DNA from: Rickettsiella sp.
GTDB lineage: Bacteria > Pseudomonadota > Gammaproteobacteria > Diplorickettsiales > Diplorickettsiaceae
Assembly (NCBI GenBank): GCA_031119195.1
Contig: JAVHYG010000053.1
Location: 1-10,758 of the forward strand
Reading direction: 5' to 3'
Length of the DNA: 10,758 nt
Positions within the stretch are counted from its first letter, which is position 1; every line of letters begins with the position of its first letter. A model generated the notes under the pieces. It saw only the letters and a list, made by a program, of their open reading frames with translations. It ran no database searches and was not told the origin of the DNA. Below, piece by piece: positions 1 through 5,919 of this stretch. The translations under genes and the position numbers were made by a program.

Positions 1-119
1 CTCATATCCTTAATTGTTCAGCATTCACTAACACAGACGCACATAACCAGACCTCTTGCATAACTCCAAAGATCATTTAAGATAAAATTTTCACAGATTA
101 ACAAAAGGAGATGTAGCGC

Positions 120-1141
120 ATGTCATTTGTTAACGTTCATAATGAGTGGGATCCCGTGGAAGAAATTATTGTGGGTACAGCAGCGTATGCAAATTTTCCC
201 GGTCAAGGTGATAAAATATTTGAATTAACATTAGATTCAAATGTTGATCAGTATACAACTACTTATCCTACGGTTTTACCTAAAAAAATAATTGAAGAAA
301 CGGAGGAAGATGTTAATTTATTTATAGAAGAATTAAAGAAATTAGCCATAAAAGTCAAGAGGCCCACTCCAATTGAACCTAAAAATAAAATTAGAACTTT
401 AGATTGGGAAACAGAGCATTATTTTTGTTATTGTCCCGGGATTTATTATTAGCCATTGGAAACTCAATTATTGAATGTCCGAGCGGCTTTCGATCTCGAT
501 ATTTTGAGACTTTATCCTACCAGGAGATACTCATAGAGTATATGAAAAATGGATCGCAATGGATTTCTGCTCCCAAACCAAGATTGTTAGATTCTAGCTA
601 TAATCATTCACGTTCTGAACAATCCATACTTAATAATTATGAGCCTATTTTTGATGCCGCAAATGTACTACGTGCTGGAAAAGATATTTTTTATCTAGTA
701 TCGGATTCAGGTAATGAACTAGGAGGACAATGGCTGCAAAGTAATTTGGGATCTAATTATAACGTCCATCTCTGTAGAAATATTTATTCTTCTGTACATA
801 TTGACACAACACTTTGTTTTTTAAAACCGGGCTTGGCTCTAATTAATCCAAAAGTTAATCAAGAGTATTTACCTGAGCCTTTAAAAAAGTGGAAACTGTT
901 GATTTGTCCTAAAATGGTTGAGGTTAACTACTCTGATATACGTCCCATAGCTTCAGTTTGGTTGGGAATGAATATTTTAATGTTGTCCCCTGAATTAGCT
1001 GTAGTAGATAAGCATCAATTACCATTAATAAAACTACTTGAAAAACAAGGCATTGAAGTTATGCCTATTTTATTAAGACATGGAAGGACGCTAGGAGGGG
1101 GGGGTCATTGTATAACTCTAGATAAAAGACGAAAAGGGTAA
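120..1141 (+). pseudogene. Amidinotransferase (glycine/inosamine-phosphate type), frameshifted
   Basis: Family members move the amidino group of arginine to an amine acceptor through a cysteine intermediate. The reading frame opens at the ATG at 120 behind a good ribosome binding site (AAAAGGAG, 103-110) and runs into a stop at 450-452. The rest of the protein continues in another frame to 1141. The two parts join at 435-437: reading CCCC instead of CCC restores the expected segment CPRDLLLAIGN and a protein of about 340 residues, normal for bacterial members. All catalytic residues are kept in the second part: Asp of FDAAN (653-655), His of HID (797-799) and Cys of GGGGHC (1109-1111). The DSGNELG segment looks closer to bacterial inosamine-phosphate or cyanotoxin-type enzymes than to animal glycine amidinotransferase, but the acceptor cannot be told. 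A weak promoter (TTGCAT 56-61, TAAGAT 78-83) may precede it. The lesion may be a recent mutation or a sequencing error. Confidence 0.8.
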
Positions 1142-1165
1142 TTAGAAAATTAATTTTAACGTTTA

Positions 1166-1194
1166 GCACTTTAAAAGGTTCTGACTTAAAGTGT
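1166..1194. repeat. Inverted repeat in the convergent spacer
   Basis: CACTTTAA (1167-1174) and TTAAAGTG (1186-1193) are perfect inverted copies around an 11-base loop, with a possible G-U pair at 1166/1194. The repeat lies 25 bases past the stop of the broken amidinotransferase, in the spacer between it and the convergent response regulator. There is no T-run on either side, so it is not a standard intrinsic terminator, although a weak bidirectional 3' end is possible. Confidence 0.3.
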
Positions 1195-1344
1195 GCAATC
1201 GTAACACACCTTAAGATTAGTAGAAACCAGAAAATGGGGGTTAAGTAGATACTATTTGAACTTATTTCATTGATTCAAATAAATTTAAGTTAGGCCTCTA
1301 TGGTTATACAATATAAAATAAGTTTATGAAAACTAAGTGAATTT

Positions 1345-2046
1345 TTACTCATTGCTAGTAGGCGGTTTATCCTCTTCTCCTTCATTTAGATTCCCATCTC
1401 CATCCACCATACTATAGCGAATAGCCAAATGGGTTAATTCTACATCATTGTGCACACCAAGTTTTTCAAACAAACGATAGCGATAGGTATTCACTGTTTT
1501 TGGACTCAAAAAAAGCTTATTAGCGACATCGTTAACCTTAATACCTTGCGTTACCATGTACATCACCTGTAATTCCCGTTCTGATAATTTAGAAAAAGGT
1601 GACTTCGAGGCATCAGAAACCTGACGTAAGGCCATAGACTGAGCAATTTCAGGAGTAATATAAATTTGACCTTTTACTACTTTTCGAATAGCCGCAATTA
1701 ATTCATCCATATTGGTATTTTTGGTAACATAACCAGAAGCACCTGCCCGGACTAAACGTTCAGGAAAGGGACCTTCTTTACAAACGGTAACAACGATAAT
1801 CTTTAGTTTGGGATTACTACGAATAAGTTTACGCGTAACATCAAGGCCATTTAAACCAGACCCATTGATGCCCGGCATATTTAGATCCATTAGAACAACG
1901 TCGGGTTTAGTTCTTTCTATTAACTTAATAGCCTCTTCACCATCCCCTGCTTCCCCAATAACCTTGATATCAGGAGCATCCCCTAGCAAACGTTTCATGC
2001 CCGTACGCACTAATTCATGATCGTCAACAAGGACAACGTTAATCAT
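1345..2046 (-). CDS. gacA: GacA/UvrY/LetA-family response regulator
   Basis: Two-component response regulator that family members use to control the Csr/Rsm small RNAs and, in intracellular Legionellales, the switch between replicative and transmissive forms. The receiver domain spans residues 1-120, with acidic pocket D8/D9, phosphoacceptor D54, T87 and K109. VTVCKEGPFPERLVRAG is a GacA-type signature. The LuxR-type helix-turn-helix covers about 153-212, with LSPKTVNTYRYRLFEKL as the recognition region. The protein has 233 residues, longer than usual. It carries about five extra residues after MPGI (61-66, NGSGLN) and an acidic tail (215-233) beyond the usual end. The ATG at 2046 has a strong AAGAGGAG site (2056-2063) nine bases upstream. 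The gene begins only 31 bases after a tRNA-Ser on the same strand, so it may be co-transcribed. The uvrC gene often found next to this regulator is not present downstream here. Confidence 0.93.
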   Translation of the reverse strand: MINVVLVDDHELVRTGMKRLLGDAPDIKVIGEAGDGEEAIKLIERTKPDVVLMDLNMPGINGSGLNGLDVTRKLIRSNPKLKIIVVTVCKEGPFPERLVRAGASGYVTKNTNMDELIAAIRKVVKGQIYITPEIAQSMALRQVSDASKSPFSKLSERELQVMYMVTQGIKVNDVANKLFLSPKTVNTYRYRLFEKLGVHNDVELTHLAIRYSMVDGDGNLNEGEEDKPPTSNE

Positions 2047-2077
2047 GACATGACTACTCCTCTTGTCTATTGCATTT

Positions 2078-2167
2078 TGGCGGAGGGGCAGGGATTCGAA
2101 CCCTGGAAGGAGTTGCCCCCTTAACGGTTTTCAAGACCGTCGCTTTCAACCGCTCAGCCACCCCTCC
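2078..2167 (-). tRNA. tRNA-Ser (anticodon UGA)
   Basis: The reverse complement folds as a class II tRNA with a long variable arm. The 7-bp acceptor stem is GGAGGGG (2161-2167) paired with 2082-2088, followed by discriminator G (2081) and an encoded CCA (2078-2080). The anticodon loop CTTGAAA (2129-2135) sits on an ACGGT/ACCGT stem, giving anticodon TGA at 2131-2133. The T arm carries GGTTCGAATCC. A TATACA element lies about 11 bases upstream of the 5' end and could be a -10 box, but no convincing -35 goes with it. Confidence 0.97.
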
Positions 2168-2401
2168 TTCACACGCAATGTATATTTGAATCTGCCATCC
2201 TCAATTTAAATGACGGCATAACATAGCTGTTTACCCTACCCGATCACACGATGGCAAAAACAAAAGGTATGCACCATCATTTAAAGGGAAAACGCACAGT
2301 CCGCCCTTGAAAATGAGAAATTGCATGATTAAGGGCAATAGTCATATATTATCATAAATTATTGAGTTATAGACTATAGCAAGGTAAGTTAATATCTGAA
2401 G

Positions 2402-2884
2402 TTAATTTTTGCTTGATTTCCCTTTATCTCGACACAATTGGAAAAATTCTTTTAGTATTTCGGCAGACTCATTTGCTAATAAGCCATCAGTTATAGAGAA
2501 ATGATGATTAATCCCTTTTATTTGTAAAATATTAAACACACTTCCCTCTGCACTCAGTTGTTTATCATAAGCAGCAAAAACCAACCGTTTAATACGCGCT
2601 TGTATCATAGCACCTATACACATAAGACAGGGTTCCAAGGTCACATATATCGTTGCTTCTAATAAACGGTGATTAGCAATTTGTTTTGCCGCTTGACGGA
2701 GAGCGAGAATTTCCGCATGTGCCGTGGGATCACAGTGACTAATCGTTTGATTATAAGTCTTTACAATAGCTTGATCATTAGCCACTAAAATAGCGCCTAC
2801 CGGCACTTCGCCGTCTGTTAATGATTGCTTTGCACACACTAAAGCCTGCTGCATAAAACAAATATCAATATCAAATTGATTCAT
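2402..2884 (-). CDS. tadA: tRNA-specific adenosine deaminase TadA
   Basis: Zinc-dependent deaminase that converts A34 to inosine in the tRNA-Arg(ACG) wobble position; it is normally essential. From the ATG at 2884 the protein has 160 residues and aligns along its length with E. coli TadA. Zinc ligands and catalytic residues are visible: H56 and E58 in HAE, and C86 and C89 in PCLMC. DGEVPVGA, DPTAHAEI and ATIYVTLEPC are family hallmarks. An upstream in-frame TTG at 2923 would add 13 residues (RSRHFFYLINTK) that do not resemble the family, so the ATG is preferred. No clear Shine-Dalgarno sequence precedes the ATG. The 76-residue cysteine-rich gene ends 86 bases upstream on the same strand, with a hairpin between them. 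Confidence 0.95.
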   Translation of the reverse strand: MNQFDIDICFMQQALVCAKQSLTDGEVPVGAILVANDQAIVKTYNQTISHCDPTAHAEILALRQAAKQIANHRLLEATIYVTLEPCLMCIGAMIQARIKRLVFAAYDKQLSAEGSVFNILQIKGINHHFSITDGLLANESAEILKEFFQLCRDKGKSSKN

Positions 2885-2908
2885 TTTTGTATTAATTAGA
2901 TAGAAGAA

Positions 2909-2940
2909 GTGTCTGCTCCTCAACTTTCGCTGAGGAACAC
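2909..2940 (-). terminator. Bulged hairpin between the 76-aa gene and tadA
   Basis: On the minus strand TCCTCAGCGAAAGTTGAGGA (2917-2936) forms a 6-bp stem with an 8-base loop. The outer GTGT (2909-2912) and ACAC (2937-2940) can extend it by four pairs across a four-base bulge. It is followed on the minus strand by a pyrimidine-rich but not pure-T tract (CTTCTTCTATC). It could be a weak terminator for the upstream gene or a structure in the tadA leader; the sequence does not decide. Confidence 0.35.
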
Positions 2941-2970
2941 AGAGGCTTTAATTTGGTTTAATAATAAACG

Positions 2971-3201
2971 TTATTTACAACCGCATTGTTTACAGTGATC
3001 ACATGAACAATGGCAAGCTTTTCCTTTAGGACAACACAAGTATTTAATCAATGCGCCCACCGCTAATACAGGTAACATAATATCAAAAAAACGAGAAGTC
3101 GTAACAATGTAATCAACGTAGTCCGCTTTGGCTACACTTGCAGCCAGCGCCATAATAAGAGCGATGATGATAATCACTATCGGAAAGAATCTACGACACA
3201 T
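2971..3201 (-). CDS. Small membrane or exported protein with cysteine-rich tail
   Basis: I do not recognise this 76-residue protein. The ATG at 3201 has AAGGAG (3209-3214) seven bases upstream, which supports a real gene. The N-terminus has basic residues (RR), a hydrophobic run of about 8-24 and an AKA site at 24-26 typical of signal peptidase I cleavage. Residues 38-55 form a second hydrophobic segment. The tail (56-76) holds eight cysteines, C56, C57, C63, C65, C67, C70, C73 and C75, plus H64 and H69, in a pattern of CxC and CxxC pairs with lysines between them. This resembles metal-binding tails. Whether the signal is cleaved or kept as an anchor, the positive-inside rule suggests the tail faces the cytoplasm, where the thiols would stay reduced. 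Metal binding is inference. The upstream region has a promoter-like sequence overlapped by palindromes, suggesting regulated expression. Confidence 0.75.
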   Translation of the reverse strand: MCRRFFPIVIIIIALIMALAASVAKADYVDYIVTTSRFFDIMLPVLAVGALIKYLCCPKGKACHCSCDHCKQCGCK

Positions 3202-3225
3202 AGAGTTTCTCCTTCAATTAAATCG

Positions 3226-3280
3226 TATATAACTTAGGCTCTAAGTCCTCGTCATACTAACATAGTCTAAACTTAGACTA
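3226..3280 (-). promoter_or_regulatory. Putative promoter with two palindromic operator-like sites
   Basis: On the minus strand TATATA (3226-3231) can serve as a -10 box, with ATGACG (3250-3255) or TGACGA (3249-3254) as a -35 box 17-18 bases upstream. A palindrome, ACTTAG-GCT-CTAAGT (3232-3246), fills the spacer between the boxes. A second, perfect one, TAGTCTAA-AC-TTAGACTA (3263-3280), lies just upstream of the -35. Both share the ACTTAG(G/A)CT core. This arrangement fits a repressor or activator that acts on the 76-residue gene; the regulator is unknown. Confidence 0.4.
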
Positions 3281-3560
3281 AATGTTAATTTTATCCTTTT
3301 AGCTTTCGTCAAACTAAGCCATTTATTTCATGCACACACCCTTTTTGTAAAAATAAGTACTTATAGAAATGAGATAACTTTTCAGTAGACCTCTGGCTTA
3401 AGCAAGTAATATCTTAAGTTCAAAGCAAACGATAATTTTAAGGAATTTACATCCATAAATGAGGACCCTAGAGTATCGTTTAACGTTGAAACCAACTCTG
3501 TTACGCAGCTTAGGCAAGATGGCTAAGAAATAAAGTTAGTATAAAATAACCGGCACCCTA

Positions 3561-3599
3561 AAACACCTGAACACTGTAATAAGTAGACATCAGGTGTTT
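3561..3599. repeat. 10-base inverted repeat with 19-base loop
   Basis: AAACACCTGA (3561-3570) and TCAGGTGTTT (3590-3599) are perfect inverted copies separated by 19 bases. No T-run follows either arm directly, although a run of T begins about 17 bases past the right arm. It is therefore not a standard terminator. It could be a hairpin of a small RNA, a protein-binding site or a remnant of a mobile element. Confidence 0.45.
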
Positions 3600-3743
3600 A
3601 CTCGATTCAGTAATATTTTTTTGTAATATAGAGGCATTGCAAACTCTATTGTTATGTATTAACGACTCAACTTTATTTTTTTACCTAAATTTTCATGTTT
3701 AGACTTATCAAAGTCAGATTGTATTTTTATTACACTATAAGTT

Positions 3744-4991
3744 TTAGTTTAGCATCATTTTAATTTCTGATGTTACATTATATGAATTTACGTCTATAGT
3801 ACCGTTACTCGAGTTGAAAAAACCGTAAGATGATTGTGATGGCTGAATTTTCGATTGCACATCTAATTGGACATTTGCTATCGCTTTTGGCGTAATTTCA
3901 TTTACTTCATTAGATGATTTAATTTCTTCTAAAATGCTATCTAATTTATTTTTCTTTAGATTATTTACACCACAATAATTTTTAACAACTTCTTTTGTTT
4001 TTCTTAAAATAGTTGGAGTTAAGTAAAAAAAACTCTCCGCTTGTTGAACAAAAGATGAAGACAAATTTCCCAAAAAAGCCAATGATTCATTATTGTATTG
4101 TAAGCAAAATTTTTCATTACCTTCAGCATCTAACTTTTCTATTGCGGTTTTGCAATCTTGTAAAATCTCATTAAAATTGGCATGGATATATTTATCAAAG
4201 TGATCATTTATACATGCATTCATTGCATTTTCTACAGGCGTCATTTCACAAGCATCCTTTACAGCATCGACAGCACGGCTAATTATTTTCTTATCGGCGA
4301 TATTTTCAGTATCTACCAAACTGAGCTCTGCTCTTTTTGGGAATGCTTCACAAAAATCTTCCTTATTTTGCCCGTAGTAATTTTCAACTGCTTTTCTACA
4401 GTTTATGTCAATCTGCAATAGTTCACTTTGAGGTATTTCATACCATATAGCATCTTTGTAGGCTTCAATACATGTTCCATTCGCCTTCGCATTTAAGTGT
4501 GAGAGAAAATTATTACAAATACGTTCAATGACAGCACGCAATACGCCATTCCTGTAATGTAAGCAAAATTCCTGCTTTAGTTCATCGCTGAGAAAGTTTA
4601 AAGCATCTTTGCATTTTGTATTAAGACTTTTTTTAGATTTCAGTAAAGAATCAGAAGCTATAGAACCATGAGAAAAACACTTTTTTTTGGCATAATACAT
4701 GGCATAAGCATCACAAAGGCCGTTGATAATATATTTTGCGTAAGCCATTATTTCATTGTTAACCACTTCACTATTTAATATATTTCTTATGTTATTTCTT
4801 GCATCTAAGCAAATTTGTTCTCTTTTGTAAGAACTGAGTTTTTCCATCGCTTTTTCACATTTTAAACCAGCTCCCGCCAAATCTTCGCTATCTTCGCTTA
4901 AACTCAGATTTTTATAAGCATTTGTACATTCCTCCTTTGTTTCTAAGATAGATGGCCCTTTAAGCATTTCATTAAGTTCCTCTTTTGTCAT
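3744..4991 (-). CDS. Unrecognised 415-aa protein with four four-cysteine repeats
   Basis: I do not recognise a family. The ATG at 4991 has a strong TAAGGAG (5000-5006) eight bases upstream, and the frame is long and uninterrupted, so it is very likely a real gene. There is no signal peptide or membrane segment. The sequence is rich in K, N, E, S and A and looks mostly helical. All 16 cysteines fall into four tandem repeats of four: C22/45/61/93, C105/127/143/159, C174/198/214/248 and C260/280/296/340. The second and third cysteines are always 15 residues apart, within a pattern C-x-x-A-hydrophobic-x10-(F/I)-C. The C-terminal 70 residues have no cysteine and are rich in S, N, Q and T. The gene is visibly AT-richer than its core neighbours and lies between AT-rich spacers, suggesting a lineage-specific gene. 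A secreted effector is possible if the host is an intracellular bacterium, but that is speculation. Confidence 0.8.
   Translation of the reverse strand: MTKEELNEMLKGPSILETKEECTNAYKNLSLSEDSEDLAGAGLKCEKAMEKLSSYKREQICLDARNNIRNILNSEVVNNEIMAYAKYIINGLCDAYAMYYAKKKCFSHGSIASDSLLKSKKSLNTKCKDALNFLSDELKQEFCLHYRNGVLRAVIERICNNFLSHLNAKANGTCIEAYKDAIWYEIPQSELLQIDINCRKAVENYYGQNKEDFCEAFPKRAELSLVDTENIADKKIISRAVDAVKDACEMTPVENAMNACINDHFDKYIHANFNEILQDCKTAIEKLDAEGNEKFCLQYNNESLAFLGNLSSSFVQQAESFFYLTPTILRKTKEVVKNYCGVNNLKKNKLDSILEEIKSSNEVNEITPKAIANVQLDVQSKIQPSQSSYGFFNSSNGTIDVNSYNVTSEIKMMLN
3972..4928 (-). repeat. Four tandem cysteine repeats within the 415-aa protein
   Basis: The repeats from first to fourth cysteine are residues 22-93 (4713-4928), 105-159 (4515-4679), 174-248 (4248-4472) and 260-340 (3972-4214). 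Start-to-start periods are 83, 69 and 86 residues. Spacing from the first to the second cysteine is 23, 22, 24 and 20 residues, and from the second to the third always 16. The distance to the fourth varies: 32, 16, 34 and 44. Alanine is invariant three residues after the second cysteine. The copies are diverged at DNA level, so this is old protein duplication rather than a recent DNA repeat. Confidence 0.8.
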
Positions 4992-5040
4992 TATTGTAAC
5001 TCCTTATTAAAATAGTAATTTAATTTATATGTTTTTGTAC

Positions 5041-5072
5041 ATTACAATAAAATAAAAAAAATTACAATAAAA
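5041..5072 (-). promoter_or_regulatory. Paired 12-base direct repeats upstream of the 415-aa gene
   Basis: ATTACAATAAAA occurs at 5041-5052 and again at 5061-5072 (TTTTATTGTAAT on the gene's strand), exactly 20 bases, or about two helical turns, apart. They lie 50-81 bases upstream of the start codon, where a regulator would bind. Next to them GTAAC-N6-GTAAA (5076-5091, plus strand) is one base off a CpxR-type box. The surrounding sequence is very AT-rich, so chance similarity is a real risk. Confidence 0.3.
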
Positions 5073-5176
5073 AAAGTAACAAATAAGTAAAAAATTCTAT
5101 GAACTTAATTTAAGCGTTAAATTTAAAAATTTATTTTTCAAAGTCTAGTTTCTATCTACACTACAGCTAGAAAGCG

Positions 5177-5917
5177 CTACAATCGTTGCCTAAAAGCTTC
5201 GAACAAACAGACACCTGCCGCAACAGACACATTCAAACTCTCCACAGTACCATGCATAGGAATTGTGATTAATCCATCACAAAGTTCACGTGTTAAATGA
5301 CGTAGTCCTTTACCTTCAGCACCTAATACAAGACCAAGAGGACCTGTTAAATCAGTATTGTAAATAGATTGTGTGGTCATTTCTTCCAATCCGTAGATCC
5401 ATATTCCTACTTTTTTTAATTTTTTTAATGTACTTGCTAGATTAGTGACTGTAATGAGTGGCGTTGTTTCGGCGGCGCCAGAGGCAATTTTGCGAACAGT
5501 CGACGTTAAGCCTACCGATCGATGCTGTGTAATAATAACGGCATCTACATCCGCCGCATTTGCCGAACGTAGACAGGCGCCTAAATTGTGCGGATCTTGT
5601 ATTTCATCTAACACCAACAAAAAAGCAGGTTTTGTTAAATTTTCTATCAAGCTGAATAAATAGTTATCATCTTTGACAGGCAAAGAGTTTACTTCGATAA
5701 GAATGCCTTGATGTCGCCCACCTTCTGCTTTTTTATCAAGTTGTAACTTCGATAGGATTTGCTGTGGGATATGCTGATTTTTCGCAAGCTGGATAATAGA
5801 CTGTATGCGCTGATCATTCCGTCCTTCTTGTCGAAAAAGCTGTAACACTCTTTCCGGCGCCTTATTTAAAATAGTTGTTACCGCATGAAAACCAAAGATA
5901 AATTCTTTTTTAGACAT
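5177..5917 (-). CDS. rlmB: 23S rRNA (guanosine-2'-O-)-methyltransferase RlmB
   Basis: SPOUT-class enzyme that uses S-adenosylmethionine to methylate the 2'-O of G2251 (E. coli numbering) in the peptidyl-transferase P loop of 23S rRNA. At 246 residues it matches E. coli RlmB (243) end to end. The N-terminal RNA-binding domain covers about 1-75, with GFHAVTTIL near the start and GRHQGIL at 67-73. The knotted catalytic domain carries motif 1, DPHNLGACLRSANAA (108-122), motif 2, LGAEGKGLRHL (198-208), and motif 3, IPMHGTVESLNVSVAAG (219-235). The start codon lies two bases after the stop of rnr with no strong ribosome binding site of its own, so translation is probably coupled. The rnr-rlmB pairing is the same as in E. 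coli. No clear terminator is visible after the stop. Confidence 0.97.
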   Translation of the reverse strand: MSKKEFIFGFHAVTTILNKAPERVLQLFRQEGRNDQRIQSIIQLAKNQHIPQQILSKLQLDKKAEGGRHQGILIEVNSLPVKDDNYLFSLIENLTKPAFLLVLDEIQDPHNLGACLRSANAADVDAVIITQHRSVGLTSTVRKIASGAAETTPLITVTNLASTLKKLKKVGIWIYGLEEMTTQSIYNTDLTGPLGLVLGAEGKGLRHLTRELCDGLITIPMHGTVESLNVSVAAGVCLFEAFRQRL

Positions 5918-5919
5918 CG

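Larger units (their letters stand above)
3202..3743. other. 542-base stretch without a recognisable gene
   Basis: This AT-rich spacer lies between two minus-strand genes. Its left part (3209-3280) holds the ribosome binding site, promoter and palindromes of the 76-residue gene. Further right are an 8-base inverted pair, AAACGATA (3427-3434) and TATCGTTT (3474-3481), and a 10-base inverted repeat at 3561-3599. Near its right end it would contain the 3' end of the 415-residue gene's transcript, but no hairpin with a T-run is visible there. I see no open frame with a credible start and no tRNA. It may be decayed coding sequence or hold an unrecognised small RNA. Confidence 0.5.

Noticed and set aside
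1..119. Possible 3' end of an upstream gene (two plus-strand frames are open from the left edge, to stops at 61-63 and 75-77)
   Set aside because: Both stretches are only 20-25 codons and show no recognisable protein features; this is most likely the leader of the amidinotransferase.
435..440. Programmed -1 frameshift site in the amidinotransferase
   Set aside because: CCC-GGG does not allow tandem re-pairing of P- and A-site tRNAs, and no stimulatory structure is obvious; a one-base deletion is simpler.
1254..1280. Inverted repeat ATTTGAA/TTCAAAT as terminator of the response regulator
   Set aside because: The arms are 7 bases of A/T-rich sequence with a 13-base loop and no T-run; the hairpin would be too weak.
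2078..2167. tRNA-Ser as an integration site for a genomic island
   Set aside because: The tRNA 3' end is followed directly by the core regulator gene, and I saw no integrase and no repeat of the tRNA 3' end in the window.
3459..3533. 24-codon plus-strand frame encoding a basic peptide (MRTLEYRLTLKPTLLRSLGK and four more residues)
   Set aside because: No ribosome binding site at a usable distance and too short to judge; frames of this size occur often by chance.
4182..4421. 79-codon plus-strand frame inside the 415-aa gene
   Set aside because: It lies antisense to a well-supported gene with a strong ribosome binding site and has no start signal of its own.
5007..5176. AT-rich stretch as a replication origin
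   Set aside because: No DnaA-box cluster (TTATCCACA-like) and no origin-linked genes; a promoter and spacer role is enough to explain it.
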